Origin: Tetmemena sp. SeJ-2015
Lineage: Eukaryota; Ciliophora; Spirotrichea; Sporadotrichida; Oxytrichidae
Length of the DNA: 64,000 nucleotides
Direction: 5' to 3'
NCBI GenBank assembly: GCA_027382625.1
Contig: JAJKFJ010022400.1
Span: 1 to 64,000, forward strand
The notes beneath the pieces were generated by a model. The model did not search any database. It saw nothing but the letters and a program-made list of their open reading frames with translations, and had not been told where the DNA came from. Below, in pieces: positions 36,969-47,748 of the stretch (position 1 is its first letter; each line of letters begins with the position of its first letter). A program made the translations under genes and the position numbers.

Positions 36969-37850
36969 TCATGATAAATTTTAACCCTAAACAGGCAATC
37001 TAAAGTCTTCTAGGAAGGTGACCTTGACGTCTGTCTCATATTCTCTGAATTTTATACCTTTAAGTGCTTCCTCTATCTCAGATAACTGAGTGTTAGGTTT
37101 CATAGGTTGCTTGATTATTACTCTCTAACTTTTTCAAAGGTTCTGATACCTTGTCTATCTTACAATGTCTTGAATTATATTGCATCATCTTCACTTTCAC
37201 ACTAGTAGTATTCTTCTGGTTTCATATCGCATTCAAGTATGATTGCAACTATAGACCAAATGTCCCACTGCACTGAACCGTTGAGCCAAGTCTGTCTCTA
37301 TGGGAAGTAGTGTTCCTTGCACCGATGCTTCCTCAATGTTTTCTCTTCTTACAACTCTGTTGAAGTCTATGACAGTTGCTCTGACTGGTTCAAAGTTTAT
37401 CATGATGTTCTCTGGCTTGAGATCTCTGAATCCCAACTCATGCAACTCCATCACTCCTCTAACGAGGTCAGTGAGAATAGCAGTAAGCTAGTACTTGTTG
37501 CGCCTCGTGCTGAGAAATTCTCTTAGTGTGATCTCCATTTAAAGGGAAAGGGGAATGGCGATGTAATCATGATCGATAAGAAAACACCAGCAAGATGAAG
37601 AACGTACTTCAAGTTTTTGTCCCTCGCTTCTCTCAACACTGTCAGTTCGTTCGCGAACTCAAGACCTCTCTCTTCCTTCTTTACAAGGTATTCGTAAGGG
37701 AAGATCTTGTAAGCATACTCTTCTTGTATGATGGTGTCTCTTCGCTACACTCTATCATTTACCGAGATTTTTTCAAAAATTTATAGCATTGAGCCTCCTC
37801 CTCTTGTAGTCGAAGGATGGACTCCTTCAAAAAAGGACGAAAATTAAAAA
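36969..37850 (-). CDS. divergent protein kinase, C-terminal part of an ORF
   Basis: The minus strand shows a kinase domain in order: an N-lobe piece (YAYKIFPYEYLVKKEERGLE; ELTVLREARDKN), TLREFLSTRRNKYQ, then LGFRDLKPENIMINFEP, VIDFNRVVRRE and GTLLPIETDL. After a one-base frame change comes SVQWDIWSIVAIILECDMK. The ORF ends with EIEEALKGIKFREYETDVKV and TGA at 36969-36971. FRDLKPEN keeps the catalytic Asp and Asn although His is Phe. DFG is DFN, which keeps the metal-binding Asp. The APE segment is replaced. The stop lies 63 bp from the C4A4 17-mer. Oxytricha telomere-bearing elements are known to carry a kinase-containing ORF, so this may be a transposon gene. A host kinase is the alternative. 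Confidence 0.65.
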
Positions 37851-38899
37851 TCTAATTAAACCTTAGTTTATTTTAGTTGCATGGATTCTTGATTGCCTGC
37901 TCAATTTAAAAGGATTACAAAGCTGAAACTGATTTCAGCGATATGGTTGTTTCATTTCTAGGACTAGAAGGGTTTTGATTATTTTATCTAATTATCTTAA
38001 TTTCTTTTTCGAGATCTGATATTCTCTTGTGAATTAAATTAGATGATTGTTAGTGATGCCCAAAATAGAACATTACCAATTCTTATATGATTAAATAATG
38101 TGTCCAAATTCATGCCATGAGCTATCACTAATTTGCTTTTATACTCTTATTCATAGAATTTCCCTACAGTTTGCTATAGATAGTAATCTTTGGATTTGTC
38201 GCATCACTTCCTTAATTATTTATAAACCTTAAATTAGATAAACCTGCACTTTAATTCATAGGAGAAGCGTGTCCACTAAAATATTTGGCAAATGCTGGTG
38301 ACTTATGAAGTCTTTGCTTTTATGACTGCTTGCTTTTAAATAATCTAGCTGTAGAGAGATTGATTCGTATTGCTCTTAGACTTGTTATCTTCTCTTTCCT
38401 ACAACAACCTCTCTCCCTTAATCACTTCACGTCCATTTTAGTCAAAGGTGTTCAATCCATTTAAAGCTCTTCATTATTCTCTGCTACATCATATAAAGTA
38501 TACTCATTTGAGTCTTTATATTTCAATATCTTTTTTGTCTCTCGCATTTTCAAGACCAGAGACTTGCTGTCAACTATAACTCCCGAACCCAAGAGTTAAA
38601 CAAAAAAATATAAATAATAGAAGCCACGGTTATTTTCTCTCCTACTTACTACCTCGACTTGTTAGTTGAAAAATCCACTCATGCCACTCAATTTTGTCCT
38701 AAAGTGAAGCAGTTTCATTTAATCGTAAGAGATCGCATATATATTTAGCTTGACTATATCTTATTGCATCCTTTTATAAAAGCTCTTTTGCCTCTCCTGT
38801 TCCTTGCCTTTCTCTTCAATCTTATATTCTTGTTGTATTTAACTTAAGTAATTAAGAAGAAAATAGACGATGATGAGTTTAAGTTTTTGTACCACAAAT

Positions 38900-40195
38900 G
38901 GATCACTGGTTTTGAGCAGCAATACAATTAAGTATTTGTTTTAGAAACTGAATCTAGCATTATCGAGAGAGAGAGTTAGTCCTCATTTTCAAGATCTTAT
39001 CCTTATAGAAAGAATCTGCGTCCTCTTAGAAAGAATTAAAAGACTTCTTACTCTTTGAAGTTTCTCCAAACGCATTTCCTCTCCTAGCTTTCAAGCTGTA
39101 GCCTATTCGATTGCTGAGGCTTTTATCATTAAAAACATTCTCTGCTGCTCTTTTCTTGGTTTTCCGCTTTCCTGGCTTAACTTATTTCTTGAGCTCCTTC
39201 CATTCAAATATGGCTCTTATAATTGTACCGTTGATTGATTATATTTCTATCTTTTCGAATTAGACTTCATCTGCTATATGAGGGTTGCCTAGAGAATTAA
39301 ATGGTGGGATTCTGGGAGCTTGAACTAGGAAAGATAAATTGTGGCAATTAAATTTGTATTAGCTCTATCAACTAAGCTTCCACTGCCAATTAGGCTTGCA
39401 GGTCACGTGCTTCGAGCTTGAGATCTAAGATCTTGTATTTGATGATCACCTCACTCTAAGTTATTGAAATATCTCGATTCTATCTATATTTGGGCAGAGC
39501 CTTATGACTCATTTTATCCTAGTAACGATAATAAATGATGCTTAAAAGCAGCTCAAATTAAAAATTAAGTCATTAAATTGCACGTTAGCTACTTTATAAG
39601 CTCCCTCCTCTCAATTGTTTATTTCCTAGTACTCTTCAGAACCTTCTGAATCCTAACGCACTATATTTTTCTGAAAACTCTATTGCTGCTTGGAGAAAAA
39701 TCTTTCTATTAATTTTTCCTTTGTAATTTCGACCTTTTCTTGCTTTACTCCATGACATTTTCTAGGATTAATGACAAATAATTCCTATATTAAAGAGGGT
39801 TAAAAAAGAGAATCGTTCTGATCTTCGTTCTTATCTTATGGTTTAATGGGACTGTGATTATCCAAACTCTAAAAAAAGAGACTTCTAATGCAATGAAAAG
39901 TCTCTAAGTTTCTTTTTTAAAAAAATAGAAGTATAGAGATATCGATATGTTTGACTAACGGTGTTTATTCTCCAGAATTAGTTTCTAGTAAACTAAATTT
40001 TACGCTTTTAAGCGGCAGGCTTAGCATATCTAGAGTCCTTGGAGTACTTTCGAAGACCGTTCCTTGTTTATCAACTAAGTTATGCAAGGCTTGTTAATTT
40101 TATAACCTCTTGCTGGTCTATTTAACTAAGATTATCTTTTCTAAGTAAAGAACGATGTCTGAGTTGTCCTTACGTGAGCAACACAACGAGATGAA
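38900..40195 (-). CDS. hypothetical coding block, coiled-coil and basic
   Basis: Minus-strand blocks, all with many TAA/TAG as Gln and few TGA. 40195-39900 includes DNSDIVLYLEKIILVKQTSK and HNLVDKQGTVFESTPRTLDM. 39800-39610 includes INPRKCHGVKQEKVEITKEK. 39460-39330 is helical (ILDLKLEARDLQAQLAVEAQ). 39280-38960 is a long open frame with RAIFEWKELKKQVKPGKRKT and SKKSFNSFQEDADSFYKDKI. This may be the C-terminal part of the coding block at 40.66-42.53 kb, from which a MITE separates it, or the N-terminal part of the kinase ORF downstream. No family recognised. Confidence 0.5.
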
Positions 40196-40202
40196 ACGAA
40201 AT

Positions 40203-40602
40203 TATAAAGATAAATAAGTGAAGTGAATCGAAAGTTTGAGAAATAAGATCAGGAATGTCATTCTTAATTGATAAGTGATTATTTTAATAGTGAGAGCAAG
40301 ATAATGATTGGTTAATAATTTTAAAACCTAATATAGTTGGTTGTTTAATAATTTTAAAACTATATCAAAAATTAAATTTAAAATTCCCCACCTGTTTTGG
40401 TTTACCCTATCGGGGAATCGAAAATTAAACCCCAAGGGGGAAATTTATTTTAAAATTAAAATTTTTTTTTTTAAATTTTTTAAAACCCAACCCCTTTTTT
40501 TTTTTAAAACCCCTGAAAATTTTAGGGGATCTCCTTAAATTATTTTTAAAAAAGGGTTTTTTCTCCAAACTTTCGATTCACTTCACTTATTTATCTTTAT
40601 AA
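40203..40602. mobile_element. MITE-like element, family 1, copy 3
   Basis: Best-preserved termini of the family. The left end TATAAAGATAAATAAGTGAA continues GTGAATCGAAAGTTTGAGAA, and the right end is its reverse complement with at most one base difference over about 38 bp. TA flanks both sides within a TTATAA context. About 400 bp. The interior at 40381-40560 is made of homopolymer runs (T11, A/T blocks, CCCC/GGGG) that look like poor consensus. Minus-strand coding sequence lies on both sides (VYEYLQ before it, SRKDNSDIVLYLEK after it), so the element appears to interrupt a gene. Confidence 0.85.
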
Positions 40603-40659
40603 ATATTCATAGACTTGAAGGTTACTCTCATTTCAGATTACTAAGAGTTAACATACCTA

Positions 40660-42530
40660 TTTTTTTGCTTGTATTTTAAATTTAACAGTGCTTGGTGGGG
40701 GCTTGTCAAAAGTAAATTTCCTGTCCTCTTCTGGCGAGCTGTGCTCCTCTTCAAGGATAACTGAGTTCTCCTTACTGCTTTAAAGCTTTTAACTCTGGTC
40801 TTCCTTCGAATCTTTATTGCCTCCTTTCAAAAATTCCAACTTTAATCTTTATTCAACATTATAAATATCTTCCTTGATGAGGTCTATGTTTTATTGCGTC
40901 TTTTCGATGTTTACAACTAGAAAAATTTCAGCGAATACCGAGTTTTTCTTTAAGCCTAGGCGCTATTCAATAGCTACTAGACTTCAGTTAATTTAAATCT
41001 CTAATAAATTATCAAGATAAAATTTGGGCCTCTAAAGATAACTCAGCCTTCTCGGTCATAGACACAGCACTTGAAGTATAATTTATATAATGAAGCAAAT
41101 TTAAAGAGGTTTTAGATCTTTAGCCTATTGCAGAAGAGATTCTAGTTTAATCTCTTTCATTTTATTGCTTCTAATTGTACATTTATGCGATGATAGCTTA
41201 TCCATAATATTCTGTGGAATAATTATCTCTCCATCAATATGATTTACTAGCGACTAATTCATTACGTCTAATTGGTTGAACAAGTTTTCCCCTATCATTT
41301 CTCCAACGCTCATATTTTTATTTCGCATTAAACCGGAATTTTAGCTCCTCTTCACTTTCTTTTGGTCTTCAAAAGTTTTTGTAATTTTAATTCTTTAATA
41401 AACTTCTTAAAAGGTTTTGTTGTTGAGTGGACTAAATAAACCTGTTCAAATAAAATACAAGGAGACTAGAATTGACGTGCTAACTTCAGGAAAGGTATTT
41501 CTTCCAAAGAACTAACTGGCAGAATATGAAGAATAACTAATTATGTATTACTCAAAAGCTCCTTGAGCTATTCATAATCATTTTCTGTGCCATAATAGCT
41601 ATTCGAAAGCATGCCAATTGTATTCTTCTATTCTTTGATATCCTTTTATAGATCCGGGTTTAAAATCAGGGCAGATTACTCGCCCGCGTTATGGACCTTG
41701 ATAAGTTGAGGGATTATTTTAAATTAATTAGTGAAAATATTATTGCACTGGATATTAGAAATTACTGCAAGATTGCTCATTTTACTCTTTCTTTCAATGA
41801 AATTTTAGCATAGCTTAATATTTGTATTCAAGCTCAGATGATGTTTAAATTAGTGTGTGCTTAAATCAAAGTTCTTGCTCTGGTTGAGTACATGGATGCG
41901 AGACTGGCTATCAATATTCCTCTTATTTAAATGAGCTTGTAAATAATCAGCAGCGTCAGTTTTCTAAGTTGATACTTCTTCTTTAGATGTGATACCTTCA
42001 TTTGAAATAAGAAAGCAGTTTAAAGTTTTAACTTCCCTAAAAAACCTTTACCTCCTTTGCTACTCCCCTCCTTTGAGTTGTAATAGTCTTTTATAACTTT
42101 GGGACTTGGAGAAAGGAACTACTAAATTTAGGAATGGTGTTAGCTTAGCCTCAAGTAGGGTGCTTAGAATTGTTCTCTGCTATAATCAATGGATTTTTTC
42201 CATTTAGATTTCAACCTTGCCTATTTAAATTCCAAACTCATCTGCTGATCCCCTAACAAGATTGAGCATGCTAAATGGTGAAATGCGTCAGGATTCTTTT
42301 AGCTTTCGAACTGTAGAGATTTATTATATTTGAATAAAAATGCTACTTAAGGTGCTGATTATTGGAAGGTAACTATTATTGTCCTTTACCATCAGATTGC
42401 AACTACTCTTCTTAATTAAATGGTAAGAATTAAGTAGCAAGGATCTATCGTTTCCTAATAACTCTCACAGGGAAGAGTGCATGCTAATTTCATTTTACTA
42501 GCGATATTCCACCACCTTTCGCTCGTATTA
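40660..42530 (-). CDS. hypothetical large protein, mostly open
   Basis: The minus strand is open over long stretches. 42.53-42.0 kb reads RQILATQFLPFNQEEQLQSD, then KVIKDYYNSKEGSSKGGKGF. 41.97-41.37 kb is about 190 codons without TGA and more than ten TAA/TAG (DYLQAHLNKRNIDSQSRIHV; NPDLQKDIKEQKNTIGMLSN; YEQLKELLSNTQLVILHILP). 41.36-41.0 kb reads MSVGEMIGENLFNQLDVMNQ. 40.93-40.66 kb reads IEKTQQNIDLIKEDIYNVEQ and HSSPEEDRKFTFDKPPPSTV. Frame changes lie only between these blocks. The composition is helical, Asn/Gln/Lys-rich and without a membrane segment. No family recognised. It reaches the MITE at 40.2-40.6 kb and may continue beyond it. Confidence 0.55.
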
Positions 42531-43089
42531 AATTTTTTCTAACTTAAGGTTGAAGATCCATCTGAATAAATTAATTTATTTTTAAACAAGCTTAATTTTT
42601 CTGTTTGACAAGATCTCTTATTTACTGCCTACAATGCTTAGAGATCTTATCTTTTTAGTCAATGGTTTAATCTCCTCCATCACCAAACTTTACACTAATT
42701 TTTCAATGGAAGTCTTACGTAATATTTCTTTTTCTTAGTCATGAAGTTTAATTATTTTTTGTAATATTATTGCACTAAAACTATCTGCATTTCTGGCAGT
42801 TCATATTTATAAAAATTTTTCTTAATGGAGAGAGGATACCAAATATGATGCAATTGTTGAGTAGGTATTTTGTTTAATTAAATTAGAGAATACAATTATA
42901 TAAAAACACTTTTATTTTTAATTAATGAGAATCAGCATACATTTATAATCAATTAAATTATAATCTTATTGATTGCAGTGAATGAAGGAGCTAATAAAAA
43001 CTATAGGCAGAGATGAAAACTAAATTTAATTGCTAAACTTTGCGATAATATAATTATAATAACAACGCATTATAGACAAGTTGATGTCT

Positions 43090-44460
43090 TGAGTAATATG
43101 TTTAACATTGGGAAGCCATACGGCCACTCCGTGCTATAGAAAAACTAATCACTAATTCGAGTCACTTTTTGAAGTTTTTCCTCTGTCTTCCGTCTCTCTT
43201 AGAGGTGGTTCTTCTGCTTTCTGTTTTGTCCTGGTCTTCTGGTTCCTTGTTTTCTGAAAGATTTCTTTGGTCTAGTAGAGACTAAGATGTCTCATTCTTT
43301 GTTTTCGCCAAATTTACTAAGTAATTTGTTAGACTAGATTCTGGTTCTAAACTTAAGATCCCCAGCCTATATACTGGCTAAGTAATTTTTTCTTAGTTCA
43401 TTGTTGATTAGTTGTAGGATTCTGACTGCCTTTAAAGGCGTTGTGGTCCCATTCAATGACAGTGTTTTTTGCTTTGTCGCAAATTTCAATGAGTTGTTTG
43501 TTGATTGGTCCGCCATTTTTAGTGACAGATTCATCGGAGGTAGAGTTTGAGAACTTAAAGTCAACGTGGATTATGTCTTCTGCTTGAGTTATGGGTTCCG
43601 ACTTTCTTGCATCTATTTCTCTCTGGTGTCTGGGAGTGGTTACTATATAGGGGTTGTTTGTTTTAATAGTTATTTTTATTTTTAGTTTTGGATCCACCTT
43701 AATCAATTTCAAGTTTAATAATTAATTATTATTATTAAATAGTTGGATAAATTTTTTTTTCTTCTCAGGTTCATTTTGTCAAATTCTTTCCCTCTTACCT
43801 TTGGGGTATCTATTAGTGAGATGAATGTCTGAGTTTATGAAGTGGGGGAGGATTCTTAGGTTTTCCTTGAAGTTTTGTGCTCTCTTCCTTATCCATTCAT
43901 AGTGGTCCGTTTGGGTTTAGGCATTTTAGGGTAGTTGATTAGGTTGTGGCTACTTTTCAGGTTTGGCTTCCGTGGTAGTAAATGGGAAGCTATCTCTGAT
44001 GTTTTCAATTTTATCACGTTCTCGGTATTTCAGACTGATATTCGAGACAATTCTGATTTTCCAGAGGGCTCCCACAAAGCAAGATTGGGTCTCATTGTCG
44101 ATTATGTATTCCTCGGCAAATCCTCTGTCTTCTGAGATGATCATAAGAATTGCTGCTAATTCAGCAATTGGCTCTTTGATAAGTGAGTTCCATGTTTCCA
44201 AGTATAAGTATTCTAGAGTTGATATTTAATAAGGAGTTTGTAGCTTGGTTCGGCCTTAATTCGCTATTATTTTCTCAAGTCTCTGTTAGAGACTTCTTAG
44301 GGTTTATTCAGCTTTCCTTATAATGGTCTTAGTCTAGTTCCTAAAGATTCCTCTGCAGGAGTCCTAAGAAACTTTTGGCTGGTAGCTATGATTTGAGCTT
44401 CCACTGGAGAAAGATCCGTCCAGGTTTTAGGTTTAGTTAGATAGTGAGGAACTCATATGC
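43090..44460 (-). CDS. hypothetical protein with basic C-terminus
   Basis: The minus strand reads SPVEAQIIATSQKFLRTPAE, then (after a one-base change) PIAELAAILMIISEDRGFAE, CFVGALWKIRIVSNISLKYR, HYEWIRKRAQNFKENLRILP, ITIKTNNPYIVTTPRHQREI and EDIIHVDFKFSNSTSDESVT. It ends with SNKLLSKFGENKE-TGA (43292-43294), after which the same frame continues open and very basic (RPKKSFRKQGTRRPGQNRKQ; ERRKTEEKLQKV). Either TGA ends the protein or it is sense and the basic tail belongs. An AT-rich segment between about 43.71 and 43.80 kb may be an intron. Family not recognised. Confidence 0.5.
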
Positions 44461-46890
44461 GAGAAATACTTCATTCGCAATATTTTTTAATTTGTAAATT
44501 ATATTTTAAATTTAAACTTTGCAATACATAAATAAGAGAATCTCCTACTGCCATTGCTACTTCTATTGCCTTAACTAGACCTTCAACTCTGTATTGAAAA
44601 ATAAAAACAATAAATTAATTGAGTGCTAAGAAACAGCCTTCGTGATATTGAATAATATGAGGTGAGCTGGGTGGTCATTAGTTGAGCGTGAAAATTTGAA
44701 GAAGAGTGTGTCTTTATCAATAGATTTTGAAGGATGTTCATCAGTTTTTAAGTTTAAGTGTTAAAGAATTATAGGAAATCAAAAACCAATTTGTTACTAA
44801 TTTTAAGAGTTAATTGCTTTATTTCTAGTGACTTCTTGCTATGAAGCTATTTTAAGTTATTTCATAGATCTATGTTTCCATCTGTCTATGTAGACTTTAG
44901 CATATGCACCTGCTATATATTATTAGGCAGGTCAATTTTGTTTGGTAATAGCTGACAGCAAAAGAGATTATCAAATATCAAAGATAAGGAAAAGTATTTG
45001 AATGATTATTTGGAGGGAAATAGCAATTTCCAAATAACTTGATGGCTTGAGGGTATCAGCATAGACTGATTTGGGATATCTTACAGCTGAATAATCAATG
45101 TCATAGTTGAGCCATGTCCAATACTTACTCTCACAAAATACTCATCTTAATTAAAACCAAAATAAGGGAATGATGAACTCACAAAGACTCTAGCCTGCGA
45201 AATCAGCTATCAACTGTTCAAGAGCTTAGTTGGAAATATTATGTGTCTCAATCAAACCTTCTCTGAGAGCAAGGAGAAATAATATTTTGTGAGTATATTG
45301 TTCTTATGAATTAAAGGAGCACTATTCTTGCTGCGAGAAGAGATGTTGGCTACTGTGGTTAGCTTAAAAGAGAAATAGAGCATTTTCATAAGGCAAAGAA
45401 GCTGCCTACACAAATTTTCACTTTTTTAAAAGTACTATCCAAAGTTCTCAATAAGTGTTACGAAGAACTCTTTCACTGTATGTTGTCCAATTATATAACC
45501 AAGAGTTTTAAAAATATACTATCCTTAATTAATTCTCAACATAGTATATAGTTTTGAGGATTTCTAGTTCTTTTATTTGAATTTGTGGAAATTTAAATTT
45601 ATTGTGATAGATTTTATTGACCACATTTTCATCATAAGAGGAACGAAGTCCTTGTATTTTGAGACTTTGAACATCGAGAGAGTTCCCGAAAGGTAGAGCT
45701 CTGTAGCTTGAAGTAAATATCCAAAATGTTAACTGTCAGGAAATAAGTTTGGTCAGAATAAATTAAAGATCAATAATTGTATTTACTCATTTTAATGATT
45801 GAGAATTTTTGAAGCTTGTAAGGACTTTTAGAATCCAATCTACCTTCTTGGCTCTTTATTTTGGCTTAACTTGGTGAGAGGAGAGAGAGTTTGATTGGTC
45901 GGTCTCTGCTCAAGTTACTTAAATTGTGAGTTAATCGACACGCCATAGTCTTGGAGTAAACCTTACACAAGAAAGACTTTTTTAATCCTGAGCACTAATT
46001 TATTTCTGAGGCGGGGCAAGTTCACAGACTAACTCATTAGAAACTTATTAAGAATATACTTTGGGAACTCTTTATAGCATTTTTAGAATTTATTGATTGT
46101 CTAAGATTCTTCTTAGAGGTATTCTAAAAGGCCCTCTAGGTAAAGCGATATCCTAATTGAGAAGCATTGAGATTAAATAAGGAAAGTTTTTTTTCTTCCA
46201 GTTTTCACTTGAGACTTTGCCTTCATGAGAGTGACTCTGTCTAATTCCTTAAAATGATTATAAAAATGAATAAGATTTTCTGAAAATCCGAGTTGAAGAA
46301 TTCTTCTTAATTACCTAGTTTGATTAAGATACTAAAATATTACCATTCTTTTCTTCAAATCTAGTTTAAAATCTAAATTATTGTAGAATTAAAATTGGGA
46401 GTATAAAATAATGCCTTTTATAATTTTAAATTCCATTTTATAATGATTTTAAAACAAAATATCTTATATAAATGTCCTTATTTTTCAATGTTTATCTTAT
46501 TTTATCACAGATGCCTTTGTCATTGACATTGCACTGGTGATTATAATAATCTCTAATCAATAAAATGTTTAAGTGAAGCGATCTTTAAAGTTTTATCAAT
46601 TGGAGTTGCGGCCAAGCTCACAGAGAGTTCAACTGAGGGGTGGAATATGATATCACTACCCTGCAAGATCTTTAAGTATGACCGGTTAATAAAGCTAGCA
46701 TTCAAAAAGCAATTCAAATTAAAGTGTAAGCATAGCTATTCAAGTTTAATTTAGAAAGAGTTAAACCATAAAATACGATCTTCACAGCATCATGTCTAAT
46801 AATTATTATGCTTACTCTATTTGTAAGATCATTTCATATTCCTAACATTGCTTTAGAAAGAGCAAGTAAAAAGTCTTTAAACGAAAAGAG
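44461..46890. other. AT-rich, no gene recognised
   Basis: Open frames are short and overlapping. No family, RNA or repeat was identified. Confidence 0.35.
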
Positions 46891-46899
46891 ATTGAGCTC

Positions 46900-47748
46900 T
46901 AAAAGTATCTACTATAGGTTTATTCAATTACCATCTTTATTAAAATGTGGTAAAGTTGAGAGAGAATGAGTTAAGAGTGTAGTTCATGTCGATATCAGTA
47001 AATAAGAAGAGGATTCACTATAATTATAGAATAGTCTTGAAGCTTTAAGAACTTAGTCTAGCTTGGATATGTATTTGAAGCCTATGCCGACTATCAAGTT
47101 GAATTTATAAGGTTGCCAATTGCCTTTTATCTAAATTATACAAATCAAGCCCCTCAGAGTTTCCAAAATCCTTCTTGCTATTGAGATCATAAATAATAAG
47201 TATCCTCCAACTTAGAAAGAGGAAAAATGGCTACAATTTTCACTCAAAATCTAATTGAATACCCTCTAAGCAAATAATTTGGCATGAAAAGTCTTGTTAG
47301 TCTCTATTTATTTTTCTCAATTGACTTACTTATCCTAGCTAAACTTGATTTGTTTTTTAATTGTTTCATATTTGTTACTTGCTCTGTGGTTCCCATTTAT
47401 TACTCCATCAGTCTCATTTCAGATTTAGTGTCAGCCATTTGAGTACTTGTTTTAGTAGGGTGAGGGTAGACACCTTTTGATGTTGTAATCTCGGAGTGTT
47501 CTAATTGCTCTTGTTTGAGATCTTGTTATGGATGTTGTTCAAAAGTGCGCAAGTGTATGCATACTTTTGCATTTCTTTGAGCTTTACTGTAAAGATAAGT
47601 CTCTGTTGATCGGGAGGGATACCCACGTTACTCTAAGTCCTTGCCTCCTCAGTTTTCACCCTCAAGTTTTAGAGGTTGAGCTTGTTGTTATAGATGTAGT
47701 AGTAGTTGTTGTAGTTGACATAGTTGTTGAGGTAGACATTTAAATTAA
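46900..47748 (-). CDS. ubiquitin-like domain protein
   Basis: A single minus-strand frame from about 47745 to 47405 reads an Asn/Tyr-rich lead (YVNYNNYYYIYNNKLN) and then a ubiquitin fold: LQNLRVKTEEA matches the helix TIENVKAKI, VGIPPDQQRLIF is almost exactly the ubiquitin core, and QKVSTLTLLK matches the last strand QKESTLHLVLR. Between the last two, where ubiquitin has a short loop, about 24 extra residues occur (EMQKYAYTCALLNNIHNKIS...). The C-terminal Gly-Gly needed for conjugation is not seen, so it would act as a built-in ubiquitin-like domain, not as a modifier. Downstream to about 46.9 kb, coding-like sequence continues (MADTKSEMRLMEQQMGTTEQ; NLDKRQLATLQIQLDSRHRL) with frame changes. 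The start codon is unclear. Confidence 0.7.

Noticed and set aside
36890..41400. A complete telomere-bearing transposon
   Set aside because: Only one possible terminus and a kinase ORF are seen. No second C4A4 terminus and no recognisable transposase were found.
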